Source: a virus. Taken from it: a DNA stretch of 41,185 nucleotides. A program made the position numbers and the translations under genes. Below are positions 22,850 to 30,708 of this stretch, piece after piece (position 1 is the first letter of the stretch; the number at the start of each line of letters is the position of its first letter). The notes beneath the pieces are model-generated. The model saw only the letters and a list, made by a program, of their open reading frames with translations, made no database searches and had not been told where the DNA came from. The stretch covers positions 1-41,185 of IMG/VR virus record IMGVR_UViG_3300044669_000036; one strand, given 5' to 3'.

Positions 22850-24194
22850 CCTCCTCCCACTGGGCCTTCGCATCTTCTATGTCCTCGTCAGTGATAGAAC
22901 CACCGATGCCAATCACATCAGAAATGTTCCTGAGGTCGTTAAGCGCTGCTGCAGGTGGCATCCCAAGGTCACGAACGGCGGTACCAAGTGCAGTAACCAC
23001 ATTGTTCGCCATCGTTGCGCGGTCCACGTCTGACATCTCCCAGAGCTTATTAAACTCGAAAGTAAAATCGTCAGGCAGTGGTTCACCGAACAGAGAACGC
23101 CAGGAGATATCGAGCAGCCAGCGGATATGTCGGCGTAAGCGTCTCTCCTGCAGCGAGTTAACCCGGCTGTAGTAGTTTTCCAGATCGCCGTCGCCGGTGT
23201 TGAAACCTGCAGGTGACTGCCCGAACAGACGGACGAGAGGAATTCCCGTCGCGCCGGAAACTTGCTCAGCAAAGCGCAGAAGGACATCCGCGATACCCGC
23301 GAACGTGTAGCTGTGGGTCTGGAATGTATCTCTGGAATCCATAAGGGTCATTCCTTCGATAGTCTGAAACTCACGGATCATATCCATGTGTTTCATAAAC
23401 CCTTTTTCAAGGTCGCCTCCCTTAGCCAGGATATCGCGTAGTTTTTCGATGCTGTATGTGCGCAGATGTGCTTTGTGGATCAGCTGAGTGGTGCCGACCG
23501 TCGCAGTATCAAACGCCTCGATACGCTCGAAAATGCGCTCCACAACAGACATCCCCCAGCCGTTTTCCGTTTGGGCCTGCTGGAACGGTAGCGTATCGCC
23601 CTCCATGCGAATCAGGCGTGAGTGGTGAATCTTCCAGGGAGGAATACCCTGCTGATTAGTGATCACCTTGTAATATTTTGGCTTGCCGAATTCAGGACCG
23701 TATTCAGTAACAAGGTCGTAATAGCTCGGGTTAACCATCCATCGGTCCAGGCTAATCACACCTTTAAACTGCCCCTCTTTGATGCGATCCAGCTTCAGAG
23801 GGGAGGACATATCCTGTCCTTCAATCAGGACCACCAGCAACGCGCCGCCGTACAATCGTGACCATTTGAGGTTATCGTTAAGACCATCCCATATAGCGAG
23901 CTCATCCCAGAAGGTTTCGAGCTTGCCCTTTTGTCCGGGTTTCAGCTTTGAGCTGATGTTAATCCCCTTGCGGGTCATATCATCGGCCATCGCGTCCACA
24001 CCGGCACCAACGAGGAACGATGAACGATACGCAAATTCCAGCATCACCCTGTTACGGCTGATGTACCCGGGCATGTACATTCCGCCCGTCTGGATGTTTC
24101 TGGTGTCGCTGCCAAGTTTGGCCGTGAAATTGTTGTACCCGTCAGATGTCCTAACGGGCTGCTGTGCGCCGTTCTGGCGTTTCTTTCGGGACAT
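22725..24194 (-). CDS. Portal protein (DUF1073 / Acb1-like N-terminal family)
   Basis: A protein of 489 residues from the ATG at 24194, which lies 1 base after the large-terminase stop and has GGAG upstream. DUF1073-type portals carry MYMPGYISRNRVMLEFAYRS, FLVGAGVDAMADDMTRKGIN and AGFNTGDGDLENYYSRVNSL. The last is an element conserved in these portals. The portal is the DNA entry ring and contacts terminase and head completion proteins. In some phages this domain is fused to the anti-CBASS nuclease Acb1; here the C-terminus is short (PETIPPPPFGDPVSKKP) and no such enzyme is attached. Confidence 0.9.
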   Translation of the reverse strand: MSRKKRQNGAQQPVRTSDGYNNFTAKLGSDTRNIQTGGMYMPGYISRNRVMLEFAYRSSFLVGAGVDAMADDMTRKGINISSKLKPGQKGKLETFWDELAIWDGLNDNLKWSRLYGGALLVVLIEGQDMSSPLKLDRIKEGQFKGVISLDRWMVNPSYYDLVTEYGPEFGKPKYYKVITNQQGIPPWKIHHSRLIRMEGDTLPFQQAQTENGWGMSVVERIFERIEAFDTATVGTTQLIHKAHLRTYSIEKLRDILAKGGDLEKGFMKHMDMIREFQTIEGMTLMDSRDTFQTHSYTFAGIADVLLRFAEQVSGATGIPLVRLFGQSPAGFNTGDGDLENYYSRVNSLQERRLRRHIRWLLDISWRSLFGEPLPDDFTFEFNKLWEMSDVDRATMANNVVTALGTAVRDLGMPPAAALNDLRNISDVIGIGGSITDEDIEDAKAQWEEDEPETIPPPPFGDPVSKKPVGDSKPDRADRRWYLRWFTGQR

Positions 24195-24195
24195 G

Positions 24196-25812
24196 TCACG
24201 CTCCGGCCAGTTTGGCCCAAGTATCAAGAGAGGAATCCATCGGCGCGTAGTTAATCATCACGGCGTCGGCGAGGTTCGGCGATTTAGTGCCTTCCGGCTG
24301 TTTATCCACGAGGATTTTACCGACGGCGTTTTTCGACCACGTAGGCTGTGAAAGCTCCATCAGCAGGCGGTCAATATTTTCTATCTCGCTGCTTATAGAA
24401 ATGATTTCGTCGGGGTTGTAGTCCATCCCGTGCAGCGCGCGGAAGGTGTTCCGAAACAGCTTGCGAAGATGCCACCAGCTCTGTGCTTTCGCGTTCGCGA
24501 AGAAGTCTTTATTCAGGCGCGCCGCTTTACCGTTATCACCAGGAACGGCTTCATCTTCCGGATCGAATACGCTACCGCTACCACGGAAAGGCGTAGCTGT
24601 GATTGTTGCCCGGCCTTCAGCCTGCCTGAGCTCGTTTATCACGCGAGCATCGCCACGTGCACCCGCGCCCAGACCGTCCTCATCGAAACGGAACTCATCC
24701 AGACCGTAATCGTCACAGTACCCAAACGATTTAACGACAGAGGCGTAGATGTCGCTGCCAATGCCAGACCATTCGTGAACGTTCTGCAGAAGGAAGCCAT
24801 AGCGGCAAGAAAAGCCGTTTTTGTCTTTCCCTTCGTCTGCGATATCCATTGCGCCGAGGCGCTGGCCACTGGGCTGAATACCCAGTTTGATATGCGCGTC
24901 GACGGCAGCCTGAACCCATTCAGAAGGAATGAGAATCCCCTCTGTGGATGCGCTGTAGTTCAGGTCCAGTTCCTGAGCAACGATAATCGGATCATCAATT
25001 TTCAGACATTCGTTGCGGTACCACTCATCATCTTTGCGCGGGTCGCTGCGCCAGTGGAACGTAAACACCGGGATATTTCCGCTGTGGCGCTTACGGGCAA
25101 ACGGGTTATTCATGCCGTTGACGGATGAGAGGTCTATACGGCAGCGAGTCGTCTGAGAAAGCGCTGCATCGATGAGTAATGGCCGTTTGAGGAATGCCGA
25201 CTCATCCACGAAATAAAGCGTGGTACGGTCACCACGGCCAATGTTATCGCCAGCCTCTCCCTTAATGACCGCGCCCGTTTCCGGGAACTCCACGCGCATG
25301 TAAGGAGCATGTTTTTTGTCATTCCATGAACCGCGAAACTCTACCGGCAGTAGCTCGACAAACTTACGCGCTTTCCAGAACAGTGCTTTCGGGTCGCCGG
25401 TACTGTCGACATATTCCTCTTTACGGGAACCAAACCCGATCACCATTTCTTTGTTGAACAGGCAGAGCGAACAGGCCAGACCGATAGAGGTCCAGCTCAG
25501 CCCCATTTCGCGGCTTTTTTCTGTCAGCCCATGCTCAAGACTGGCGCGCCTGTCCATGATCCAGTTAATCCATTCCTCCTGGCGGGGGAACAGCAAAAAC
25601 GGGATGGTGGCAGGCAGACCATAATCGAGGTTACGCGGGTCCGTCGTCATGCCCCAGTCAATGATGAACTGGGCCGGGTTAGTGCGGTAAAACTCACGGA
25701 GCGCCGGAAGCATCTCAGGCGCTTTCCTGATCCGCTCCAGCCTCTCCATTCTCCACTCAAACACGGCGGTATAGTCCGGTTTGCGGAAGTCAAAGGGGAA
25801 CGGGATCGGCAC
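24196..25812 (-). CDS. Large terminase subunit
   Basis: A protein of 538 residues. It is the packaging ATPase and nuclease. An N-terminal ATPase core has [15 protein letters not shown] (deviant Walker A, Lys-Ser-Arg-x-x-Gly) near residue 100 and the Walker B segment [10 protein letters not shown] near residue 205. The C-terminal nuclease half has [15 protein letters not shown] (RNase H-like, first acidic cluster) and [20 protein letters not shown] (second cluster). The protein follows the small subunit after a 198-bp gap and precedes the portal. The length and order are normal. Confidence 0.93.
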   Translation of the reverse strand: MPIPFPFDFRKPDYTAVFEWRMERLERIRKAPEMLPALREFYRTNPAQFIIDWGMTTDPRNLDYGLPATIPFLLFPRQEEWINWIMDRRASLEHGLTEKSREMGLSWTSIGLACSLCLFNKEMVIGFGSRKEEYVDSTGDPKALFWKARKFVELLPVEFRGSWNDKKHAPYMRVEFPETGAVIKGEAGDNIGRGDRTTLYFVDESAFLKRPLLIDAALSQTTRCRIDLSSVNGMNNPFARKRHSGNIPVFTFHWRSDPRKDDEWYRNECLKIDDPIIVAQELDLNYSASTEGILIPSEWVQAAVDAHIKLGIQPSGQRLGAMDIADEGKDKNGFSCRYGFLLQNVHEWSGIGSDIYASVVKSFGYCDDYGLDEFRFDEDGLGAGARGDARVINELRQAEGRATITATPFRGSGSVFDPEDEAVPGDNGKAARLNKDFFANAKAQSWWHLRKLFRNTFRALHGMDYNPDEIISISSEIENIDRLLMELSQPTWSKNAVGKILVDKQPEGTKSPNLADAVMINYAPMDSSLDTWAKLAGA

Positions 25813-25837
25813 AGATAAATTCCTTAAAAATGCCCCG

Positions 25838-25864
25838 ATTTAACATAATGGTCGTTACCCGCAC
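25838..25864. repeat. Conserved intergenic repeat, copy B
   Basis: The counterpart of the copy at 21944-21970, with differences at only three of 27 positions. It lies in the 198-bp gap between small and large terminase genes, 25 bases before the large-terminase ATG on the minus strand. The rest of this gap contains the short repeat AAAACGTGCATA/AAAAAGTGCATA. No gene is visible in the gap. Confidence 0.75.
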
Positions 25865-26010
25865 TGGCGCAACAGCACCCATCACGCAAACGGCGTGAAG
25901 CCTCTATTTTGAACAGAAAAGTGGTCAAATCGGGATGAATAAAACGTGCATAAAACGGGTCAAAAAGTGCATAGCGTTTTTACGGTTCGAAACGCCTGTT
26001 TTTGCAATTT

Positions 26011-26613
26011 TCAGCCCAGGTATTTTTTGTAGATATCTGCTGCTTCCTGCGGGGTCAGGTTCGCCGCGTCGGCTTTGGCTGCCTCGTCCATATTGTTGAA
26101 CGATTCGAAAATCTTCGGTGCTCCCAGCTCCATAAGCAGGGTTGTCGGAACTTTTACCCCCTCAGCCTCAAGCAGCTGCGCCGCCTCCAGCGCGGAGTAT
26201 TTCCCGGCCACCTTGTGTTTCATCACCTCGCGAAGCACATCACGCTGACGTTCTTCCTCGCTATAGACGCTGGTACCAAGACCGAGCACCTTTGAGAAAA
26301 CAGCAATATCGTTGTGCGTGGGTAGCACATCTTCAATCGTGGTTTTCACACCATCCGGCGATGTGGTGACAACCTTCCGTTTACGAACGTCCAGACTCTT
26401 ACCGGCGACGCGGTTTATTTTCTCTCTGAGAGCTTCGCGAGCCTCAGTGAAAGCGCGCTCAAACTCGATATTCTCTTTACGCCAGCGACGGATCGTCGTC
26501 TCGTCCACACCTAAGCGCTGAGCAACCATCCGATTGCTGATTTTGCTACGGGCTAATGCCATGTCCATAACGATACCGACGTAGGCTTTTCTGAAGCTTT
26601 TTTTAGGAGCCAT
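26011..26613 (-). CDS. Small terminase subunit
   Basis: A protein of 200 residues. It recognises the packaging site. An N-terminal HTH (LARSKISNRMVAQRLGVDET, then TTIRRWRKENIEFERAF) is followed by a helical oligomerisation domain and a C-terminal part (NLTPQEAADIYKKYLG) typical of terminase-binding tails. The ATG at 26613 has GGCGGAAG just upstream. It lies immediately after the non-coding gap with three TGCGGC-type repeats, which may be its target. Confidence 0.85.
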   Translation of the reverse strand: MAPKKSFRKAYVGIVMDMALARSKISNRMVAQRLGVDETTIRRWRKENIEFERAFTEAREALREKINRVAGKSLDVRKRKVVTTSPDGVKTTIEDVLPTHNDIAVFSKVLGLGTSVYSEEERQRDVLREVMKHKVAGKYSALEAAQLLEAEGVKVPTTLLMELGAPKIFESFNNMDEAAKADAANLTPQEAADIYKKYLG

Positions 26614-26672
26614 ACTTCCGCCTAAGTCAATGTGATTGTTTTTTGTTCAAAACCCAATTTCTCCGATCCGGG

Positions 26673-26765
26673 TGCGGCGTATCACGCGGTAAATTCTGGC
26701 GTGCAGGCCGCGTCCTCTCTGGTGCCAAGTGCGGCATATCAGAGGGGGTAAAAATGCGGCATATC
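26673..26765. repeat. Three TGCGGC(G/A)TATC repeats upstream of the small terminase gene
   Basis: TGCGGCGTATC at 26673-26683, TGCGGCATATC at 26730-26740 and again at 26755-26765 are direct repeats in a 245-bp non-coding gap. They precede the small-terminase start by 60 to 152 bp, where cos/pac recognition sites lie in other phages (lambda cosB R-sites lie before Nu1). Packaging-site function is inferred. Confidence 0.6.
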
Positions 26766-26857
26766 CTTTTTTTCGGGAAAACTGCGATTTGATGCCCGGA
26801 GGCCGCGCAGAATGGGGAGATAGTGGATCGCCCTAATATTTCCACTATGTGGATAAC

Positions 26858-27862
26858 TCAATCCAAATCCATCTCCACCACTTCACCGAAAAGGTGACCG
26901 TAAACGTCCATTGTGGTTTTGATGTTCGAATGCCCTATAAGTCGGGAAACCTTCAGAATATCGACGCCTTTGTTTGCCAGACGAGATACAGCAAAGTGGC
27001 GAAGGTGATGGAATCGCTTAATGCCATAGTCGTTCAGGGTTCTGACGAGCCCCCCCTGAGTGCCGTAGCTGGTAGCGAGGCATGCGCCGGTAAACTGGTT
27101 GCAGATAAGAGGCTCAGAGGTACCGAGTTTACTTTTATCCAGCAACGCGAAAAGCTCACGCGGCATCCTTACCCGGCGCTCCACGCCTCTTTTCAGCCCC
27201 TCATGTATAACGCCGTCAACAACATGCCCCCGGATATCGATCCAGTCGGCTGACACGTCGTTATAAGTAACCGCCAGAGCCTCACCGATGCGCAGGCCAC
27301 AAATCCCGAGCCAGCACGCGATACGCTCACGAACTGGCGCGTTATTCAGTAGCTCCCTGACCGATGATGATGGCGGTATGGTGATGGGTCGACGCTTCCG
27401 GCGCGCGGGACGGTCAACAGGGTTAAAAGTGATGAGCCGCTTTTCCACCAGCAGGAAGAAAGCCGAACGAATCCAGCGATGGCAGCCGGTGCGAACCGAA
27501 TCAACGATATCGCGATGGCTGATATGGAGAATATTTTTTTCCAGTATCGGCCCGTCTACAGCGAGTAGATCATGACGGCATTTCGTATATGACGACAACC
27601 GAATGATATTTTTTTCCAGCTTGCCGGCCTGATACCCCAGATAAAACAGAATTAATTTTCGGAAAGTCCAGGAATGGTCTATTCCGGTCCAGCTGGCAGT
27701 TCGACAATCCAGCTCGATATTCTGTTTTTGCCAGAAAAGATGTGCGGCATCATCAATATTCTTAAAAATACGGCGGCGTCCATGACCGGATTTTTCATCC
27801 TTCCAGTGGACGTAATATTTTGATTGTCCAATGGCATCAGTGGATTCTTTTATCGAAGCCAT
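26858..27862 (-). CDS. Second tyrosine recombinase/integrase
   Basis: A protein of 334 residues from the ATG at 27862 (AGGA 10 bases upstream). All catalytic residues of the family are present: Arg191 (CGLRIGEALAV), Lys224, His285 and Arg288 (FHHLRHFAVS), His311 (LIGHSN), Tyr321 (TMDVYGH). A SAM-like core-binding domain lies before (about 65-155). It sits between Rz and the small terminase gene, far from either att site; the prophage's own integrase lies at the right end. It is not a close copy of that enzyme. What it acts on is unknown; candidates are the neighbouring non-coding gap, phage multimers, or a former mobile element's own integrase. Confidence 0.9.
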   Translation of the reverse strand: MASIKESTDAIGQSKYYVHWKDEKSGHGRRRIFKNIDDAAHLFWQKQNIELDCRTASWTGIDHSWTFRKLILFYLGYQAGKLEKNIIRLSSYTKCRHDLLAVDGPILEKNILHISHRDIVDSVRTGCHRWIRSAFFLLVEKRLITFNPVDRPARRKRRPITIPPSSSVRELLNNAPVRERIACWLGICGLRIGEALAVTYNDVSADWIDIRGHVVDGVIHEGLKRGVERRVRMPRELFALLDKSKLGTSEPLICNQFTGACLATSYGTQGGLVRTLNDYGIKRFHHLRHFAVSRLANKGVDILKVSRLIGHSNIKTTMDVYGHLFGEVVEMDLD

Positions 27863-27938
27863 GCTGAACAATCCTCACTCAAAAAACATTATCAAAGCCA
27901 CTCAGTGAATGGCTTTTGTAATGTCATGCTGGCAATAA

Positions 27939-28454
27939 TCATTGCCTGTCCTTCTCGATCTGGCGTATCCCAGCCAGCTGGTTATTCGCTTTTTCGATAG
28001 CGGCCAGCAGCGGCTTGATCCAGAGAACAGCCTGGCAATACGTCAGCGCGCTGGCGGTAGTGGCGCTATCACCGGCTGCGTCAGCGTCCCCGGAATCGGT
28101 GTGCATTGCGCTGGCACGTAGACGGTACGTGTATTCGAGCAGCCCACCAGCGACATCAGCAGGAACAGGCAGATCACAGGTTTTTTCACGGCGGAGGATC
28201 TCCCGGTATTCGATAACCGTGTTATCGGAGCTGACATCAATCAGTGAATTGTTCCGGTTGGTATAGTCGGCAATCTGATTGAAACGATTGATGTTAAAAG
28301 CCTGAGTGGCTATCACCTGCCGCTGGCCATCGACCTCTTGCTCTGCTTTTTCTGCCCTGCCACGCTGTTCGCTAACCTGCCCCAGCAGCACAAAAATAAT
28401 GATTCCTGACAGCAACAACTCAACGCCCAGAAGTAACCAGGTTTTCAGGGTCAT
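27939..28454 (-). CDS. i-spanin Rz
   Basis: A protein of 171 residues with one N-terminal membrane anchor (about 5-25: WLLLGVELLLSGIIIFVLLG) and a periplasmic coiled coil (QVSEQRGRAEKAEQEVDGQR). It fuses the inner and outer membranes in the last step of lysis, together with an o-spanin lipoprotein. The Rz1 gene is embedded in its 3' part in another frame. The start overlaps the endolysin stop (ATGA). Its C-terminal half is Ala/Thr-rich. Confidence 0.88.
   Translation of the reverse strand: MTLKTWLLLGVELLLSGIIIFVLLGQVSEQRGRAEKAEQEVDGQRQVIATQAFNINRFNQIADYTNRNNSLIDVSSDNTVIEYREILRREKTCDLPVPADVAGGLLEYTYRLRASAMHTDSGDADAAGDSATTASALTYCQAVLWIKPLLAAIEKANNQLAGIRQIEKDRQ
28043..28189 (-). CDS. o-spanin Rz1 (embedded lipoprotein)
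   Basis: A protein of 48 residues encoded wholly inside Rz in a different frame. From the GTG at 28189 (GGAG about 10 bases upstream) it reads as a lipoprotein: hydrophobic VICLFLLMSLVGC with the lipobox ending in Cys, then a short proline-rich mature part (TRTVYVPAQCTPIPGTLTQP). Rz1 spans to Rz across the periplasm. Embedded Rz1 genes are characteristic of lambdoid phages. The start codon is inferred; the lipobox is clear. Confidence 0.85.
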   Translation of the reverse strand: MKKPVICLFLLMSLVGCSNTRTVYVPAQCTPIPGTLTQPVIAPLPPAR

Positions 28455-28981
28455 TTATCAAGCCCCCAGCACGCCAGTTCGGACTCCTGGTCACGACGTA
28501 GAACCTGCCCGTAACAATTGTTAGAGCGGATACGACAATCGCGGCCACCGTCATAGATCCAGCGTTTTATCTGTGCGCAGGCACCGGTCCGATCACCAGC
28601 ATTGAGTTTTCTCCAGAACGTTGACGGCAGACATTTTCCGGGGCCGATGTTCCACGGGCAGAAAGACGCTATACCGACTTTTTGTGGCTCTGTCAGCGGA
28701 ACTCGAACGTTTTTTTCCACCCAGGCCAAAGCTTTCGCCTGCTCTGCCTTGTCGATTTTTTCGCATTGCTGGCGTGTCAACTGCATGCCCTTAACCACGG
28801 GTTTTCCGTCAACGTGAGTCACTCCGCCGCAAATCGTCCATACACCACCGGCATCAGGGTAAGCTATCAGGCTTGTACCCTCTTTTTCTTCCTGAAACTG
28901 GCTCATAAGTACCGGGGCGGACACGCCAGCGGCCAGCAGCCCAAGCATGGCAGCGCTGAGCTTGCTTTTAGTTGATGCCAT
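28451..28981 (-). CDS. SAR endolysin (GH24 lysozyme)
   Basis: A protein of 176 residues. It hydrolyses peptidoglycan. The N-terminus (KLSAAMLGLLAAGVSAPVL) is a weakly hydrophobic, Ala/Gly-rich signal-anchor-release segment, so it is exported by Sec and held inactive in the membrane until holin acts. The T4-lysozyme-type triad is Glu34, Asp43 and Thr49 (EEKEGTSLIAYPDAGGVWT), with the usual 9 and 6 residue spacing. Several cysteines (for example Cys51) may take part in redox activation. It lies between holin and Rz. Confidence 0.93.
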   Translation of the reverse strand: MASTKSKLSAAMLGLLAAGVSAPVLMSQFQEEKEGTSLIAYPDAGGVWTICGGVTHVDGKPVVKGMQLTRQQCEKIDKAEQAKALAWVEKNVRVPLTEPQKVGIASFCPWNIGPGKCLPSTFWRKLNAGDRTGACAQIKRWIYDGGRDCRIRSNNCYGQVLRRDQESELACWGLDK

Positions 28982-28983
28982 GA

Positions 28984-29232
28984 TTAGTTGTCCTGAGGTG
29001 GAGGGGTTACATAGCCACGCGCCAGCGCTGCCTCATAGGCTTTTGTCTGGCGGCGTTTGAAGTAAAAGTTAACGAAGAAAGTCAGCAAGCCAATAACGAA
29101 GCCGCCGACGACTGCGACAAGGTTCCAGTCGAGGTCATGTATCCATTTAGCTATGCCACCCCAGCAAATGAGGCCGCCGGATGTACAGTACCCCGCTATC
29201 GATGCGATTTTGTCAGGCATAGTTCTGTGCAT
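28984..29232 (-). CDS. Holin (phage 21 S-like, pinholin type)
   Basis: A protein of 82 residues with two hydrophobic segments (about 8-28 and 36-58) and a charged C-terminus (KRRQTKAYEAALARGYVT), as in class II holins. Two start codons lie close together (MHRTM): the first, at 29232, has GGAGG upstream, and the second is 12 bases later. The dual start resembles lambda S105/S107 and S21, where the longer form is an antiholin. A pinholin would suit the SAR endolysin behind it. Its 3' end is 2 bases before the endolysin gene. Confidence 0.85.
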   Translation of the reverse strand: MHRTMPDKIASIAGYCTSGGLICWGGIAKWIHDLDWNLVAVVGGFVIGLLTFFVNFYFKRRQTKAYEAALARGYVTPPPQDN

Positions 29233-29291
29233 TCCACACCTCCGGGTCCGGGGTGCTGTGTGTTGAAAAAGGAAATTATTTTGCGGAAAAC

Positions 29292-29843
29292 TTACGGCAG
29301 AACGTTTGATAAAGCCTCTTCAAGGCTAAGACGCCGGAAGCATTTAAGCGCTGTCTGGCGGCTACTGTTGATAATATTCACCTTACCGGCCAGCGCTCTG
29401 GCAGTATTGGCAAACTCCCCGCGCCATCGTGTAACACTCTCTGCTGTAGGGTTATCCAGCCCGGCGTGATCACCATGCCAGTGACTTCCGCCATTAATGG
29501 AACAGTCAAACCCTAACAGGATGATGTTTTTCGCCCCCAGGCTGGCAGCAAAGAGAATAGAGCGCTGCCCGGAGTTGAAGGTCCACCGGGTATCTGTATC
29601 AAACAGATTTAGCCCATAACGTTTATGAGCCCGGTAATTACAGGTCCAGCGAGAGGCGGAGGATGGCAGAACATCGATGTTTGCATCCCACCAGCGCAGA
29701 TCACCCGCGTAAATGTATTCACAATCAGGCACGGCTCGCCAGGTGGAGTTAACAGCAATAATCGGCAGCCCCGATCCGGAGATCAGTTCGCAATCTGATT
29801 TATTGAGAGACGGGCCGGATGCACAAATGATGAATGTATTCAT
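29292..29843 (-). CDS. Putative Rossmann-like phage protein (DUF115/MptE-like)
   Basis: A protein of 183 residues. It starts MNTFIICASGPSLNKSDCEL, a phosphate-binding-like loop (GPSLN) seen in DUF115/MptE-like and sialyltransferase-related proteins, then IIAVNSTWRAVPDCEYIYAG, and ILLGFDCSINGGSHWHGDHA. The order (Gly-Pro-Ser-Leu, Asn-Ser, GxD, GFD) recurs in a phage family next to lysis genes that is sometimes annotated as morphogenetic. The substrate is unknown; it could modify cell-surface sugars. It is the first gene after the probable late promoter. Confidence 0.6.
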   Translation of the reverse strand: MNTFIICASGPSLNKSDCELISGSGLPIIAVNSTWRAVPDCEYIYAGDLRWWDANIDVLPSSASRWTCNYRAHKRYGLNLFDTDTRWTFNSGQRSILFAASLGAKNIILLGFDCSINGGSHWHGDHAGLDNPTAESVTRWRGEFANTARALAGKVNIINSSRQTALKCFRRLSLEEALSNVLP

Positions 29844-30033
29844 TCGTGTTGACCTGGTTCGGGAGTAATTGGTTACGGTTGCCGATGCTTATCTTCGGCT
29901 TGTCTCTGAGGACTGCAATTAACCGTACCGGAGAGAGCACTGGACCTACTGTGACGGGTTATCGTCACTCTTTCCCCCGAAGGGTGGCCATCGACGCAGA
30001 ACGCTCATAAGCCCAATGCTCTTTCCTGTTACG
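29844..30033 (-). promoter_or_regulatory. Late leader region, candidate PR' and qut site
   Basis: This 190-bp gene-free stretch precedes the late operon. On the minus strand it holds hairpins: GTGACG and CGTCAC separated by 6 bases (near 29950-29967), and GCCGA/TCGGC near 29879-29901. In phages with Q-type antiterminators the late promoter and its pause site lie just upstream of the lysis genes, as here. I did not find convincing -35/-10 hexamers, so the role is inferred from location only. Confidence 0.4.
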
Positions 30034-30058
30034 AAAAAGGCCCGTTTAAACGAGCCTT
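30034..30058 (-). terminator. Terminator after the orphan gene before the lysis module
   Basis: AAGGCTCG and CGGGCCTT (one mismatch) form a stem around TTTAAA, followed in the minus-strand transcript by five T. It ends the transcript of the unknown gene that starts at 30590. It lies upstream of the late leader. Confidence 0.75.
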
Positions 30059-30077
30059 CAGAGTGCATTCCCTATGG

Positions 30078-30590
30078 TTAGTCCCATAGTTTTACTGATT
30101 CACCTACTTTCGTTTTTTTGCCAAGAGGTTCACTTTCAATCTTTAAAATAATTGACCGTTTCACAATCTCACTGAAAGCAATTAAATCATCGGAGCTATC
30201 AATAGTTACAGAGACATTATTATTCTGATTATCTGCCAACAGAACATAGACTAATTTACCATCCATTACATGCACGTTAATTCGCGTAACTACTGGACGA
30301 GGTAACGGAGGTTCATCATCAACCACTGTGTACAATTCAAATGTCGCGCCATTGACTTTATCAATTTCGAGGTTATCAAATGAATGACCCCAACGATCAT
30401 TTTCATTTATTACATATACATATGGGTGATGTGTGTAACCCTCTGTTTGAAACGACTCAGCTGGTAAATCCAGTGAATTAATATAAATCTCTATAAAGTT
30501 ATTTATGGATGTAAGTATTAACTCTTTATACTGATTCCTATTAGCTTTTAGCTCTGCCCTTTTATTTTTTAAATCTTTAAACGTAATCAT
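30078..30590 (-). CDS. Unknown passenger gene (moron) between two terminators
   Basis: A protein of 170 residues from the ATG at 30590; the in-frame extension upstream (to 30755) runs through a terminator and is not credible. I do not recognise it. The N-terminus is charged and helical (KDLKNKRAELKANRNQYKEL), and the rest looks mixed alpha/beta (HHPYVYVINENDRWGHSFDN; TRINVHVMDGKLVYVLLADN). No signal peptide, HTH or known catalytic motif is visible. It is much richer in A+T than its neighbours, has terminators on both sides and lies between Q and the late promoter, a typical insertion point of lysogenic-conversion or defence genes. The ribosome site is weak. Confidence 0.7.
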   Translation of the reverse strand: MITFKDLKNKRAELKANRNQYKELILTSINNFIEIYINSLDLPAESFQTEGYTHHPYVYVINENDRWGHSFDNLEIDKVNGATFELYTVVDDEPPLPRPVVTRINVHVMDGKLVYVLLADNQNNNVSVTIDSSDDLIAFSEIVKRSIILKIESEPLGKKTKVGESVKLWD

Positions 30591-30683
30591 ACTGTTTCTC
30601 TTTTCAAGTTTCCTCGATAACAGTATGCCACGATAAATCGTCACGAAAAGATAGACAGCGTGATTATGTGCGGAACAACTAAC

Positions 30684-30708
30684 AAAAAACCCGCCTGGAG
30701 GCGGGTTT
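30684..30708 (-). terminator. Rho-independent terminator after Q
   Basis: The stem AAACCCGCC/GGCGGGTTT with loop TCCA on the minus strand is followed by a T6 run. It closes the early operon that ends with the Q-type gene, about 85 bases after its stop. The same 9-bp stem recurs at 8904-8925. Confidence 0.85.

Noticed and set aside
24430-25128. A 232-codon plus-strand frame within the large terminase gene
   Set aside because: Antisense to conserved terminase motifs, so it is a shadow frame of a G+C-rich gene.
26627-26845. A 72-codon minus-strand frame in the gap between the second recombinase and the small terminase
   Set aside because: It is Pro/Arg-rich, low in information, and its codons follow the three repeats; no ribosome site or recognisable domain. 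The region is better explained as non-coding with a packaging-type site.
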